Positions 8,227-16,728 of a stretch of DNA of 64,000 nucleotides are shown here, piece by piece (position 1 is the stretch's first letter; each line of letters begins with the position of its first letter). A program made the position numbers and the translations under genes. The stretch is from Streptomyces sp. ICC1 (lineage in GTDB: Bacteria; Actinomycetota; Actinomycetes; Streptomycetales; Streptomycetaceae). Below the pieces are notes generated by a model. It saw only the letters and a program-made list of their open reading frames with translations, was not told the DNA's origin and made no database searches. The stretch covers positions 744,001 through 808,000 of the forward strand of contig NZ_CP030287.1 of the NCBI RefSeq assembly GCF_003287935.1, given 5' to 3'.

Positions 8227-9687
8227 GTGACCATCCGCGAATTCAAGATGCCCGATGTGGGCGAGGGCCTCACCGAGGCCGAGATCCTCAAGTGGTACGT
8301 CCAGCCCGGTGACACCGTCACCGACGGCCAGGTCGTCTGCGAGGTCGAAACCGCCAAGGCGGCGGTGGAGCTCCCGATCCCCTTCGACGGCGTCGTGCAC
8401 GCGCTCCTCTTCGAGGAGGGCGTGACGGTCGATGTCGGCCAGGTCATCATCTCCGTGCAGACGGGTCCGGCGGACGAGGCTCCGGCCGCGGCCGTCGCCG
8501 CGGCCCCGGTGGCCGCTGCCCCGGTCGCCGCCGAGGCGGAGCCCGAGGCCCCCGCGGCCCGCCAGCCCGTCCTCGTCGGCTACGGGGTCTCCACGGCCTC
8601 CACGAAGCGCCGCCCGCGCAAGGCGCCGCAGCCCGCGGTCGCCGCGCGGAACGGCACGGGCGTGGCCCAGGCGGCTCCGGCCGCCGCTGCCCCCGCCGCG
8701 CCGGCCGTCGTGGTTCCGGCCGTCGTGCTGCCGGCGCAGAACGGCACCGGATCCGGTGCCAGGGCGCTGGCCAAGCCGCCGGTGCGCAAGCTCGCCAAGG
8801 ACCTCGGCATCGACCTGGCGGTCGTGGTCCCCACCGGCGACGGCGGCGTCGTGACCCGGGAGGACGTGCACGCGGCGGCCGCCGCGGCCATCGCCCCGCA
8901 GGCCCTGGCCCCGGCTCCCGAGGCGCCTCCGGTCCAGGCCCAGGCCCAGGCCCCGGCATCCGCCCCGGCCGAGGCACCCGCGTCCGCGCGGGAGACCCGC
9001 ATCCCGGTCAAGGGCGTCCGCAAGATCACCGCCCAGGCCATGGTCGGCTCCGCCTTCACCGCGCCCCACGTCACCGAGTTCATCACCTTCGACGTGACCC
9101 GCACGATGAAGCTGGTCCAGGAGCTCAAGGCGGACCCGGACCTCGCCGGCCTGCGGATCAACCCGCTGCTGCTGATCGCCAAGGCCGTCCTCGTGGCGGT
9201 CCGCCGCAATCCCGAGGTCAACGCTTCGTGGGACGAGGCGGCCCAGGAGATCGTGCTCAAGCACTACGTCAACCTGGGCATCGCCGCGGCCACCCCGCGC
9301 GGGCTGATCGTCCCGAACATCAAGGACGCCCACGCCAAGACGCTCCCCGAGCTGTCGACGGCCCTGTCCGAGCTGGTCGCCACCGCCCGCGAGGGCAAGA
9401 CCTCCCCGGCCGACATGCAGAACGGCACCATCACCCTCACCAACGTCGGCGTCTTCGGCGTCGACACCGGCACGCCCATCCTGAACCCCGGCGAGTCCGC
9501 GATCCTCGCGGTCGGCGCGATCAAGCTCCAGCCGTGGGTCCACAAGGGCAAGGTCAAGGCCCGCCAAGTCACCACGCTGGCGCTCTCCTTCGACCACCGC
9601 CTCATCGACGGCGAACTCGGCTCCCGCTTCCTCGCGGACATCGCCGCCGTCCTGGAGCACCCCCGCCGTCTGATCACCTGGTCCTGA
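8227..9687 (+). CDS. Dihydrolipoamide acyltransferase (E2) of the 2-oxoacid dehydrogenase complex
   Basis: A 486-residue E2 core. The start is GTG at 8227 with GGAG overlapping the E1beta stop region. It has one lipoyl domain (about 3-78) with the lipoylated Lys in VETAKAA. A long Ala/Pro-rich swinging linker follows, then a peripheral E3-binding domain (about 178-218; PPVRKLAKDLGIDL). A second Ala/Pro/Gln linker with QAQAQA leads to the catalytic domain (about 258-486) ending in the SFDHRLIDG active-site motif. No E3 (dihydrolipoamide dehydrogenase) gene is next to it, so E3 must come from elsewhere. A strong hairpin terminates the operon. Confidence 0.94.
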   Translation: MTIREFKMPDVGEGLTEAEILKWYVQPGDTVTDGQVVCEVETAKAAVELPIPFDGVVHALLFEEGVTVDVGQVIISVQTGPADEAPAAAVAAAPVAAAPVAAEAEPEAPAARQPVLVGYGVSTASTKRRPRKAPQPAVAARNGTGVAQAAPAAAAPAAPAVVVPAVVLPAQNGTGSGARALAKPPVRKLAKDLGIDLAVVVPTGDGGVVTREDVHAAAAAAIAPQALAPAPEAPPVQAQAQAPASAPAEAPASARETRIPVKGVRKITAQAMVGSAFTAPHVTEFITFDVTRTMKLVQELKADPDLAGLRINPLLLIAKAVLVAVRRNPEVNASWDEAAQEIVLKHYVNLGIAAATPRGLIVPNIKDAHAKTLPELSTALSELVATAREGKTSPADMQNGTITLTNVGVFGVDTGTPILNPGESAILAVGAIKLQPWVHKGKVKARQVTTLALSFDHRLIDGELGSRFLADIAAVLEHPRRLITWS

Positions 9688-9692
9688 CGGCG

Positions 9693-9728
9693 AAGGCCGG
9701 CCCCGGGCACCCGCCCGGGGCCGGCCTT
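9693..9728 (+). terminator. Rho-independent terminator of the dehydrogenase operon
   Basis: A perfect 16-bp stem (AAGGCCGGCCCCGGGC and complement) with a 4-nt ACCC loop, starting 6 bp after the E2 stop. Confidence 0.9.
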
Positions 9729-9807
9729 CCCCTCTGCCCTGCCCCAGACCGCTCTGACGTGCGCAAATGCTGTGGCGGGCGAGCCCGTCCGGTGTGATCA
9801 TCGGCCC

Positions 9808-10740
9808 ATGCGCTTCCGCTCTGCCACCGCAGACCCCACCGACCTGGACCGCGCCCTCGCCTACCCGGCCGACGGCCCCGTCCCCGCCCTCACCCCCGAG
9901 AAGATCCGGGAAGAGCTCGCCGCGCGCCAGATGCGTCCCGAGTGGACCTGGTTCGCCGAGGACGACAACGGCGAGATCCTCGCCCGCGCCCTGTGGTGGG
10001 GCCGCGCCGACGGAGAACTGCCGATCGCCCTCGACTGCCTCCAGGTCCGGAGCTCCGCCGCCGATCCGGCCGCCGTCGCCGCCGGGCTGCTCGCCGCCGG
10101 GCACGAGGCCTTCGGCAAGGCCCCCGACTACAACATCTCCCTGCCCCGCGACTGGCGCACCGCCCCCGGTGGCCTGGCCGACGCCGTCGCCTGGCGGCAG
10201 GAGGCGGCGTACGCCTCCGGGCTGACCCGCGAGATCGAGCGGCTGCGCTTCGAGTGGACCCCGGCCGCCGGAACCGCCGCCCCCACCGGCCGGCTCGTCT
10301 TCCGCGAGGGCACGGACGAGGAGTTCCTCGACGCCTTCACCCGCCTCGCGAGCGGCAGTCTGGACCTGCACACGCAGAGCGAGCTGCGCACGATCGACGC
10401 CGCGGAACTGGCGCGCGACGACATCGAGTTCTACACCGACTGCCCCGGCGAGCGCTCCTGGTGGCGCCTGGCCCACCTGCCGGACGGCACCCTCGCCGGG
10501 ATGGCGATCCCGTCGGCGACCCCGTACCACCGCAACGTCGGCTACCTCGGCGTGGTCCCCGAACAGCGCGGCCGCGGGCTGATCGACGAGATCCTCGCCG
10601 AGATCACCCGCTTCCACGCCGCCGAGGGCGCCGAGCGCATCACCGCCACCACGGACACCGTGAACGCCCCGATGGCCGCCGCCTTCACCCGCGCCGGCTA
10701 CGAGATCACCGAGATCCGCCTGGTGCTGGAGCCGTCCTGA
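9808..10740 (+). CDS. GNAT-family N-acetyltransferase
   Basis: A 310-residue protein. The C-terminal half is a GNAT fold with the acetyl-CoA pyrophosphate loop in PEQRGRGLIDEIL (about 252-264), preceded by YLGVV and followed by a TTDTVNAPMAAAF helix. The N-terminal half looks like a degenerate second GNAT-like domain. The ATG at 9808 is preferred over one 36 bp upstream because the upstream codons overlap the probable leader. It stands alone between the E2 terminator and an unrelated gene. The substrate is unknown. Confidence 0.85.
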   Translation: MRFRSATADPTDLDRALAYPADGPVPALTPEKIREELAARQMRPEWTWFAEDDNGEILARALWWGRADGELPIALDCLQVRSSAADPAAVAAGLLAAGHEAFGKAPDYNISLPRDWRTAPGGLADAVAWRQEAAYASGLTREIERLRFEWTPAAGTAAPTGRLVFREGTDEEFLDAFTRLASGSLDLHTQSELRTIDAAELARDDIEFYTDCPGERSWWRLAHLPDGTLAGMAIPSATPYHRNVGYLGVVPEQRGRGLIDEILAEITRFHAAEGAERITATTDTVNAPMAAAFTRAGYEITEIRLVLEPS

Positions 10741-10840
10741 TGCCGTGACCCCGTCGCGCCGTTCAGGAGGTTGCCCGGTCCGGCACGTCCCCGGCGCCGG
10801 GACGCGGTAGCCTCCCCGCCCGGGAGAGGGGTGGGGCAGG

Positions 10841-11590
10841 GTGTCCATCGCCGAGTTGCAGGTGTACGCCGTCGAGACGGCCGATGCCACGGGTGGCGTG
10901 TGCGTGGTGCGGTGCGTCGGCGGTACGGCCCGGGCCGGGCAGGTCTACGCGGCCGGGGAGCTCAGGCTCCGACTGCGCCGGATCGAGCGGTACGGGCGCA
11001 CCGTGGACTTCTGCGACGCGGGGCACACGGCCACGGTCCGCCTCGCGGGCGCCGTGGTCGCGCTGCTCGCGCGGGGGCAGGTGCTGACGTACGTACCTCC
11101 GGACGGCCACGCGCTGGCGGAGCTGGAGGCGTGGCTGGCCACCGGGCCGTCGCTGCTGGAGGAACCGCATCCGGGCCCGCTGCGGGCCCTGGCGACCGCC
11201 TGGATGCAGGACGACTCCCTGCCCGACGGGGTGCGGCTGCGCTGGGGCCGGATCGTGCTGGCCGCCATCGAGCGGGCCGGCCGGCCGGAGGAACAGCCGT
11301 ACGTGCGCGGCTACTTGATCCGGTGCTTCGGCCCCGGACCCGCCGGGGACCCCGACCGCGATCCCGCCGCGCTCTGCCGGGACGTGCTGGCCCGCATCGA
11401 CCTGACCCCGGCCCAGGCGGCCGAGCAGGCCCGCGCCTGGCGGGACCTGCCGCGCCCCGCCATCCTGCGCCTGCGCCGCATCAAGAACCTGATCCCGTGC
11501 ATGGCCCCGGCCCGCCCGCACCTCGCCGCCACCGACCCGCTGGCGGCGGCGGCCGACGCCTGGACGGCGCTGCGGCCCCGGCTGCCCTAG
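10841..11590 (+). CDS. Conserved hypothetical protein with elongation-factor-like beta-barrel
   Basis: A 249-residue protein of unknown function. The first 80 residues read like a domain-II beta-barrel of translation GTPases: a GTARAGQVY-type turn, then LRLRRIERYGR, then GHTATVRLAG. There is no GTPase domain. The rest is helical, with many Arg/Ala/Leu and a late IKNLIPCMAPARPH segment. The GTG start at 10841 has a purine-rich GGGAGAGGGG upstream. The barrel resemblance is by eye only. Confidence 0.65.
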   Translation: MSIAELQVYAVETADATGGVCVVRCVGGTARAGQVYAAGELRLRLRRIERYGRTVDFCDAGHTATVRLAGAVVALLARGQVLTYVPPDGHALAELEAWLATGPSLLEEPHPGPLRALATAWMQDDSLPDGVRLRWGRIVLAAIERAGRPEEQPYVRGYLIRCFGPGPAGDPDRDPAALCRDVLARIDLTPAQAAEQARAWRDLPRPAILRLRRIKNLIPCMAPARPHLAATDPLAAAADAWTALRPRLP

Positions 11591-11624
11591 GCCGTCTCCC
11601 GGTGCCGTGACCGGGCCCGGGGCC

Positions 11625-12035
11625 TCAGCGGGCCGCGTTGCCGAGGACCTTGGACGGGGTCAGGCGCACGACGACCCGTACGTCCTCGGCCGGGGCCTGC
11701 GCGTACGCCTTCCCCGCGCCCGGGCCCTCGTACTCCTCCGCGATGCGGACGGCGACGGCCCGGCCGGTGTCCTCGGTGACGCTGGCGGTGCCGCGGATCT
11801 CGGCGTAGAGGAAGGGGTTCGCCAGGTCGAAGACGGTCAGGCCGATCCGGGGGTCCCGCGCGATGTTGAGCTCCTTGCGGCGCCCGCGCTGGGTGGAGAT
11901 CAGGATCTCGTCCCCGTCCCGGGTCACCCACACCACCGAACTCTGCGGGCTGCCGTCGGGGTTCAGGGTCGCCAGCACCGCCGGGTGGGGGGCGTCGAGC
12001 AGCTTGCGGACCGTGTCGTTCAGCTCAAGAGTCAT
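11625..12035 (-). CDS. PPOX-class probable F420-dependent enzyme
   Basis: A 136-residue split-barrel protein. It has the common order for actinobacterial PPOX/F420 enzymes: LLDAPHPAVLATLNPDGSP (phosphate-binding strands), VVWVTRDGDEILIST, RRKELNIARDPRIGLTV, then a NPFLYAEIRGTASV strand. Such enzymes reduce substrates with F420H2 or FMN; the actual substrate is unknown. The start ATG at 12035 fits the family N-terminus MTLELND. It is a single gene. Confidence 0.87.
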   Translation of the reverse strand: MTLELNDTVRKLLDAPHPAVLATLNPDGSPQSSVVWVTRDGDEILISTQRGRRKELNIARDPRIGLTVFDLANPFLYAEIRGTASVTEDTGRAVAVRIAEEYEGPGAGKAYAQAPAEDVRVVVRLTPSKVLGNAAR

Positions 12036-12097
12036 GGCGGTCACGGTAGTCGGGGCGTACGGGGTCGGGCCCGGGTTTGCCGGCGCCCCCGGGCCGA

Positions 12098-13060
12098 CTA
12101 CGGCAAGTCCGGCCGGTCCCGCCACGGGATGTTGCGCCAGGGCCCCGCCGGGTCGGTGGTCAGGGTGAGGTGGGTGGCCAGGGCCCCCGCGTACCACTCC
12201 CCGAACTCCTCCTCGTCGAAGTGCAGGCAGCGGCCCAGCGCGTACCCGGCCGAGAACTCCTCCCACGAGCGGTACGTCTCGCGCGCCGCCTCTCCGGCGC
12301 GCAGGACCCCGCGCTCGGCGTCGGCCAGGGTGCCGTAGCGGGTGCCCGTGCCCCAGCGGGCCATCTGGGAGGCCCGGCCGTAGTCCCAGCCCTCGACGGA
12401 GCGGACCCAGTCCCCTTCGGCGAGCAGCCCGTCGGCGCGGAAGCGCTGCTCGTAGCGGGCGATCCGGCCGATCAGCCGCTGCACGCCCGCGACCTCGCCC
12501 TCCACCTCGGCGGTGGGGCGGGGCTCGGCGACGGTGACCCCCTCGGAGGTGAGCTGCGGCTCGGCGGCCCGCTCGGCGCTGCGGCGCAGGGTGGAGGCGG
12601 CCGCGTGCCGCCAGTGCTCCACGTCGACGGCGCCGGCGAAGTCGGAGGCCAGGACGCGGCGCACCCGCAGCGCGAACTCCCAGACGGGACTGACGATCTC
12701 GGCGGCGAGCATGCGGCGCAGGACGTCGTGCCAGTCCTCGGGGGTGGTGATGCCCCAGGCCTTGCGCAGGCGTTCGCGCTCGCGGGTGTAGCCGTTGCCG
12801 TGGTAGGCCAGTGCGTTCCAGAACTCCCCGTTGGACACCGCGAGATGGGCGCCGACGGCGAGTCCGTGCGCGACGGGCCCGTGCAGCGGGCCGCCGGTGT
12901 GCAGGGTGTGCACGGAGCCGGCGGCGAGGCCCCAGGCAGGGGCGACGGCGTCCCAGTGCGCACGCCAGCGGGCCCGGTCGGCGGGGGTGGTGGTGAGGTA
13001 GGCAGGAAGGCGCCACGGGGGCCGGGCAGCGGGCGGCGGCGCTGGGCCCCGTACTGGCAC
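12098..13060 (-). CDS. DUF1266-domain protein, probably lacking its N-terminal part
   Basis: About 320 residues if the GTG at 13060 is used; the start is uncertain. The recognisable DUF1266-type region runs from PAYLTTTPADRARW to the end and includes GGPLHGPVAHGLAVGAHL, NGEFWNALAYHGNGY, WGITTPEDWHDVL, VEGWDYGRASQMARWG and LGRCLHFDEEEFG. From memory, family members have 100 or more further N-terminal residues. Here, upstream of about position 13,020, the frame simply runs through the antisense of the next gene with no recognisable domain. The 5' portion therefore seems to have been lost at a junction shared with the facing gene. Confidence 0.7.
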   Translation of the reverse strand: MPVRGPAPPPAARPPWRLPAYLTTTPADRARWRAHWDAVAPAWGLAAGSVHTLHTGGPLHGPVAHGLAVGAHLAVSNGEFWNALAYHGNGYTRERERLRKAWGITTPEDWHDVLRRMLAAEIVSPVWEFALRVRRVLASDFAGAVDVEHWRHAAASTLRRSAERAAEPQLTSEGVTVAEPRPTAEVEGEVAGVQRLIGRIARYEQRFRADGLLAEGDWVRSVEGWDYGRASQMARWGTGTRYGTLADAERGVLRAGEAARETYRSWEEFSAGYALGRCLHFDEEEFGEWYAGALATHLTLTTDPAGPWRNIPWRDRPDLP

Positions 13061-13119
13061 TGGCCGCGGGGCCGTCCGCCCGGCGGGAGTCCGCGGCCAG
13101 CATGGACGCGGCCGGGTAG

Positions 13120-13827
13120 GTGGTCGTGCACCTGCCGGACGCCCCGGCCCTGGGCGAAGCCAAGTCTCCCGGGGCGCTGCTCGAACGGGCCCGGCAGGGC
13201 CGCGAGTCCATCTCCCAGCGCATGCCCGGCGGCTGGATCTGCCTGCAGCCGGTGGTGCTGCCCGTGTGGCCCCCGCTCGCGGCGGAGCCCGCGCCCGAGC
13301 ACGTACCCGAGCACGTACCCGAGCCGCCGGCCGCACCCGCACCCGCACAGGAGCCGCCCTCCGAGCCCGAGCCCGAGCCCGCGGACGGGCCCCCGCCCGT
13401 ACGGGAGACCCCCGCGCCGGCCGAGCTGTCTCCGCTGCCCGCCCCGGAGGAGGTCATCCCCTCCCGACGCGCGGCCGCCAAGGCCCTGCTCGGGCGGCTG
13501 CGCCGCATCGACCAGCGGCTCCTGCTCGGCGCCCGGGACATCGACCGGCTCGCCGGGGCCGTCGAGGCCTGGCTGGAGCGGGGAGCCAGCCTGGAGGCCG
13601 TGACCGTGGCGCTCACCGCCGGCCTGCCCGAGCGGCCCCGCAATCCGGCCGGGCTGGTCGCCTACCGGCTCACCCACCAACTGCCGCCGGTCGCCGAGCC
13701 GATCCCGCGCGAGTTCACTCACGCGCGGCCGCACCCGATCCAGACCTGCGATACCTGCGACAAGACCTTCCGCGCCCCCAGACCGGACGACGACTGCCCC
13801 TGGTGCGTCGCGAGAGCCGCGGCCTGA
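13120..13827 (+). CDS. C-terminal part of a Streptomyces HTH-type protein, probably a remnant
   Basis: 235 residues from a GTG directly after an in-frame TAG at 13117. The frame is also open upstream of that TAG back to about 13,020, which suggests a disrupted longer reading frame. The middle is low-complexity Pro/Glu/Ala (about 50-100). The C-terminal section (RIDQRLLLGARDIDRLAG to GLPERPRNPAGLVAYRL) and the final zinc-ribbon-like CDTCDKTF/CPWC match, in my memory, the tails of Streptomyces proteins with an N-terminal winged helix. That winged helix is missing here. It overlaps the next gene by 25 bp. Confidence 0.55.
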   Translation: MVVHLPDAPALGEAKSPGALLERARQGRESISQRMPGGWICLQPVVLPVWPPLAAEPAPEHVPEHVPEPPAAPAPAQEPPSEPEPEPADGPPPVRETPAPAELSPLPAPEEVIPSRRAAAKALLGRLRRIDQRLLLGARDIDRLAGAVEAWLERGASLEAVTVALTAGLPERPRNPAGLVAYRLTHQLPPVAEPIPREFTHARPHPIQTCDTCDKTFRAPRPDDDCPWCVARAAA

Positions 13828-14156
13828 TCGGAATCTGCCAGGCGGAAACGACGGCATTCCACACAGTTGCGGCTCATATCAAGCTGGCCTTCGACGCCCG
13901 CCGCCGCAAGGACCGTTCGCGCTACCTGATCGCGGTGAGCGGCGGGGACGGGCACCACTCGGTGCTCTCCTGGGCCGAGTTGGACGCCGACTTCGGCGGC
14001 AGCCCGATGCTGCTGGCGACCCGCCTCGACGGTGAGGACCTCGACGAGGCGGGCGCGCAGCTGGTGGTCCCCTCGGACCGGTGCGGGGCGCGCTACGTCA
14101 GCGCGGTCACGCACGTGTGGTTCGGCGCGCTGTCCCCGCCGGAACCGGGTGTGTAG
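13803..14156 (+). CDS. Molybdopterin-binding oxidoreductase-fold protein, short
   Basis: 117 residues from GTG 13803; the start is poorly supported. The segment RRRKDRSRYLIAVSGGDGHH and the following VLSWAELD, LLATRLDGE and VVPSDRCGARYVSAV match the C-terminal part of sulfite-oxidase-like molybdopterin domains seen in small Streptomyces proteins. The N-terminal strands expected in that fold, before about residue 25, are not recognisable, so this may be 5'-truncated like its neighbours. A Mop-domain gene lies next to it on the opposite strand. Confidence 0.55.
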   Translation: MRRESRGLIGICQAETTAFHTVAAHIKLAFDARRRKDRSRYLIAVSGGDGHHSVLSWAELDADFGGSPMLLATRLDGEDLDEAGAQLVVPSDRCGARYVSAVTHVWFGALSPPEPGV

Positions 14157-14163
14157 CGGCGGA

Positions 14164-14370
14164 TCAGACGGTCGCGAGGCTGATCTCGGTGGACTTGATC
14201 AGCGCGACGACGGGGGAGCCGGCCGCCAGGCCGAGCGCCTCGACGGCGTCCTTGGTGATGGCGGCGGTCAGGCCGCCGCCGTTCACGTCCACCTTGACGG
14301 ACGCCATGGCGCCGCCGGCGGCCACGTCGACGACGGTGCCGGCGATCTGGTTGCGGATGCTCAGGGTCAT
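14164..14370 (-). CDS. Molbindin-like Mop/TOBE domain protein
   Basis: A 68-residue protein consisting of a single Mop domain: MTLSIRNQIAGTVVDV, GAMASVKVDVNGGG, LTAAITKDAVEALGL, SPVVALIKSTEISL. Molbindins bind molybdate in the cytoplasm as oligomers and buffer or deliver it. The length is typical. It converges on the molybdopterin-domain gene, a hint of a shared molybdenum theme. No molybdate transporter is adjacent. Confidence 0.85.
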   Translation of the reverse strand: MTLSIRNQIAGTVVDVAAGGAMASVKVDVNGGGLTAAITKDAVEALGLAAGSPVVALIKSTEISLATV

Positions 14371-14618
14371 GACGGGTTCGACCTCTTACGTGGACGCTCG
14401 TACGGCCCGGGTGGAACCGCACGAGATCGACGCCATGTGCCGCCCGGCCGACGTGCGTTCAAGACCTCGCAGCCGCGAGCCGCAACCACTCGGGCGGCTC
14501 GCCGATGCGCCCGGAAAAAGAAATTCCCGGGTTCCTGTCACACCTGCCGGGCGGCGCGGGTCAATGCGGTGAGGGGCGAACACAGCGCCCCCGCCCCGCC
14601 TTCCGAGGAGCACCTCTC

Positions 14619-14966
14619 ATGAACACCGCCGCCACCGTCGTCGCCGTCCTCGCCGCCGCCATGTCGGGCTTCTCGGGCTACTCGCTGCTGCGCCGCGCCC
14701 CGTGGGTCGTGGAGGCAATGGAGGAGTACGGGGTCCCCGCGGCCTGGTGGACCCCCCTCGGCGCGGCGAAGGCCGCCGGAGCCGCGGGCCTGCTGATCGG
14801 CCTCTTCGTCCCGTTCATCGCCGTCGCGGCCGGCATCGGTCTGGTCCTCTACTACACCGGAGCCGTGGTCACCGTGATCCGTGCCCGCTCGTACAAGCAC
14901 ATCCCCTTCCCGGTGCTCTACATGGCTCCGGTCATCGCGGCCTTCGCCCTGGGCTTCGCCGCCTGA
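14619..14966 (+). CDS. DoxX-like small membrane protein
   Basis: A 115-residue integral membrane protein with four predicted helices (about 5-22, 42-62, 64-88 and 94-113), as in DoxX-like families. GAGGAG lies 8 bp before the ATG at 14619. The region behind the stop contains short repeats of CAGCCCCCT. The function of these proteins is poorly defined; some DoxX relatives couple to thiol or redox metabolism. Confidence 0.78.
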   Translation: MNTAATVVAVLAAAMSGFSGYSLLRRAPWVVEAMEEYGVPAAWWTPLGAAKAAGAAGLLIGLFVPFIAVAAGIGLVLYYTGAVVTVIRARSYKHIPFPVLYMAPVIAAFALGFAA

Positions 14967-15061
14967 GCGGCCTCAGCCCCCTCAGCCCCCTCAGCCGCTT
15001 GAGCCGCCTGAAGACCGGCCGGGGCACGGCCCGCGCCCCGCCCGGTCTCCTGGCGGGCCCG

Positions 15062-15874
15062 CTACGCGAACTTCGGCATCTCACCGACCGTCGTCGCCAT
15101 GTCGATCACCGCGAACGCCGCGCCCTGGGGGTCCGTCAGCGCCGCGAAGCGGCCGAACGGGCTGTCCATCGGGCCGAAGTGGAGCGCGCCGCCGCCGGCC
15201 TGGGCCTTCGCGACCGCCTCGTCGCAGTTCGGGACTCCGAAGTAGACCTGGACGTAGGACGGGATCTCCGGCGGGAACTCGTCACCCATGCTCATCCGGC
15301 CGAGCACCGGGTTCTCGGCGCCGCCCAGGCTGAAGACCTTGTAGTCCATCCCGGCCATGTCCGGGTCGCTGCCGGCCTCCATCTGCTGCGCGCCGTAGGG
15401 GAAGACCTGCGGCAGGAACGCGTCCGGCTTCGCCACGTCGCGCGAGAACACCTCCGCCCACGCGTACGCGCCGTTCTCGCCGAGCTTCTCGAAGCCCTTG
15501 TGCTCGCCCGGCTGCCAGACGCCGAAGACCGCGCCGCTCGGCTCCTTGGCGATCGCCATCGTGCCGAAGGCGCCGACCTGCATGGGCTCCATCAGCACCT
15601 CCCCGCCCGCCGACTTGATCTTCTCGGCGGTGGCCGCCGCGTCCGGCGAGGCGAAGTAGAGACACCACTGCGACGCCCCCTCCGCCCCCGGCATCGGCGG
15701 GACGACGGCCGCGACGGCCTTGCCGTCGGAGTAGGCCTGCGTGTAGTTGCCGTACTCGCTGCTGGACTCGCCGAACGTCCAGCCCAGCACATCGGAGTAG
15801 AAGGTCTTCGCGCCCTCCACGTCGGAGAACATCGCGTCCACCCAGCAGGGTGCGCCTTCCGGGAACTCAGCCAT
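15062..15874 (-). CDS. VOC-family protein with two glyoxalase/bleomycin-resistance-like domains
   Basis: A 270-residue cytoplasmic protein. Two beta-alpha-beta-beta-beta modules occur: residues 7-122 (CWVDAMFSDVEGAKTFYSDVLGWTF to GAVFGVWQPGEHKG) and about 133-262 (AYAWAEVFSRDV to AFAVIDMA). The tandem arrangement is common in Streptomyces VOC proteins. The substrate, or whether it binds a toxin, is not evident. The ATG at 15874 follows a weak purine stretch. It is divergent from the HhH gene. Confidence 0.88.
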   Translation of the reverse strand: MAEFPEGAPCWVDAMFSDVEGAKTFYSDVLGWTFGESSSEYGNYTQAYSDGKAVAAVVPPMPGAEGASQWCLYFASPDAAATAEKIKSAGGEVLMEPMQVGAFGTMAIAKEPSGAVFGVWQPGEHKGFEKLGENGAYAWAEVFSRDVAKPDAFLPQVFPYGAQQMEAGSDPDMAGMDYKVFSLGGAENPVLGRMSMGDEFPPEIPSYVQVYFGVPNCDEAVAKAQAGGGALHFGPMDSPFGRFAALTDPQGAAFAVIDMATTVGEMPKFA

Positions 15875-15972
15875 GATCGATCGACTCCTGTGTCGCCGTA
15901 TCTGTCGCTCTCACGCTAGGCGCGGGGTCTGACAACCGCGCGGGGAGCGCCACCGCGCGGGACCCTGGAGGC

Positions 15973-16578
15973 ATGGACAAGGACAAGGACCCGGCCGTCG
16001 TCATCCGACTCGCCCAGCAGCCGGAGGCGGACGAGCTGCTCGGCCGCAGCCCGCTCGCCGCGCTCGTCGGGATGCTGCTGGACCAGCAGGTTCCGATGGA
16101 ATGGGCCTTCTCGGGGCCGTACACGATCGCCCGCCGCCTGGGCTCCGACGATCTGGACGCGCACGCGATCGCCGCCCGGGACCCGGACGCCTTCGCGGCG
16201 CTGCTCTCCGAGAAGCCGGCCGTGCACCGCTACCCGGGATCGATGGCGAAACGGGTCCAGCAGTTGTGCGCGTACCTCGTGGAGCACTACGACGGGGACG
16301 CGGCGGCCGTGTGGGCCGGCGTGGGGACGGGCGACGAGCTGCTCGGACGGCTCAAGGCGCTGCCCGGCTTCGGGGAGCAGAAGGCCCAGATCTTCCTCGC
16401 GCTGCTGGGCAAGCGGTTCGGGGTGCGGCCCAAGGGCTGGCGGGAGGCGGCCGGCGGCTACGGCCCGGCCGGCGTCTACCGGTCGGCGGCCGACATCACG
16501 GGGCCGGAGTCGCTGGCCAAGGTGCGGGCGCACAAGCAGGAGGCCAAGGCGGCCGCGAAGGCCGCCAAGGGGGCCTGA
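15973..16578 (+). CDS. HhH-GPD-type base-excision repair glycosylase-like protein
   Basis: 201 residues. The core has a DQQVPMEWAF helix and a helix-hairpin-helix with LKALPGFGEQKAQIFLALLGKRFG (about 126-149), which in the family is followed by the catalytic Asp loop. Here the position after the hairpin reads GVRPKGWRE, so the usual catalytic Asp is not obvious; the enzyme may be non-canonical. The C-terminus is Lys/Ala-rich (KQEAKAAAKAAKGA) and could bind DNA. The stop is followed by four degenerate 14-bp repeats, each containing TGA. Confidence 0.8.
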   Translation: MDKDKDPAVVIRLAQQPEADELLGRSPLAALVGMLLDQQVPMEWAFSGPYTIARRLGSDDLDAHAIAARDPDAFAALLSEKPAVHRYPGSMAKRVQQLCAYLVEHYDGDAAAVWAGVGTGDELLGRLKALPGFGEQKAQIFLALLGKRFGVRPKGWREAAGGYGPAGVYRSAADITGPESLAKVRAHKQEAKAAAKAAKGA

Positions 16579-16620
16579 GAAGGGGCCTGAGAAGGGGGTC
16601 TGAAAAGGGGGCCTGAAACC
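16576..16620 (+). repeat. Degenerate tandem repeat duplicating the stop codon
   Basis: Four imperfect 13-15-bp units of the form GGGGCCTGAGAAG start at the stop of the HhH gene; every unit retains a TGA or its equivalent. No coding role is apparent. Confidence 0.7.
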
Positions 16621-16728
16621 GGTCAAGAGGGCTCCACCCAAACGGAATTGACTGATCCGGGATCTGGTCCCGCGGTGCTCCCGCTCAGCTCCCGCGCATT
16701 GTCAGACCCGGCGCGTAGGATCGTGATC

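Noticed and set aside
8122..10890. A 922-codon minus-strand frame opposite E2 and the GNAT gene
   Set aside because: No domain is recognisable and composition is a shadow of the plus-strand codons; E2 has full lipoyl, E3-binding and catalytic motifs.
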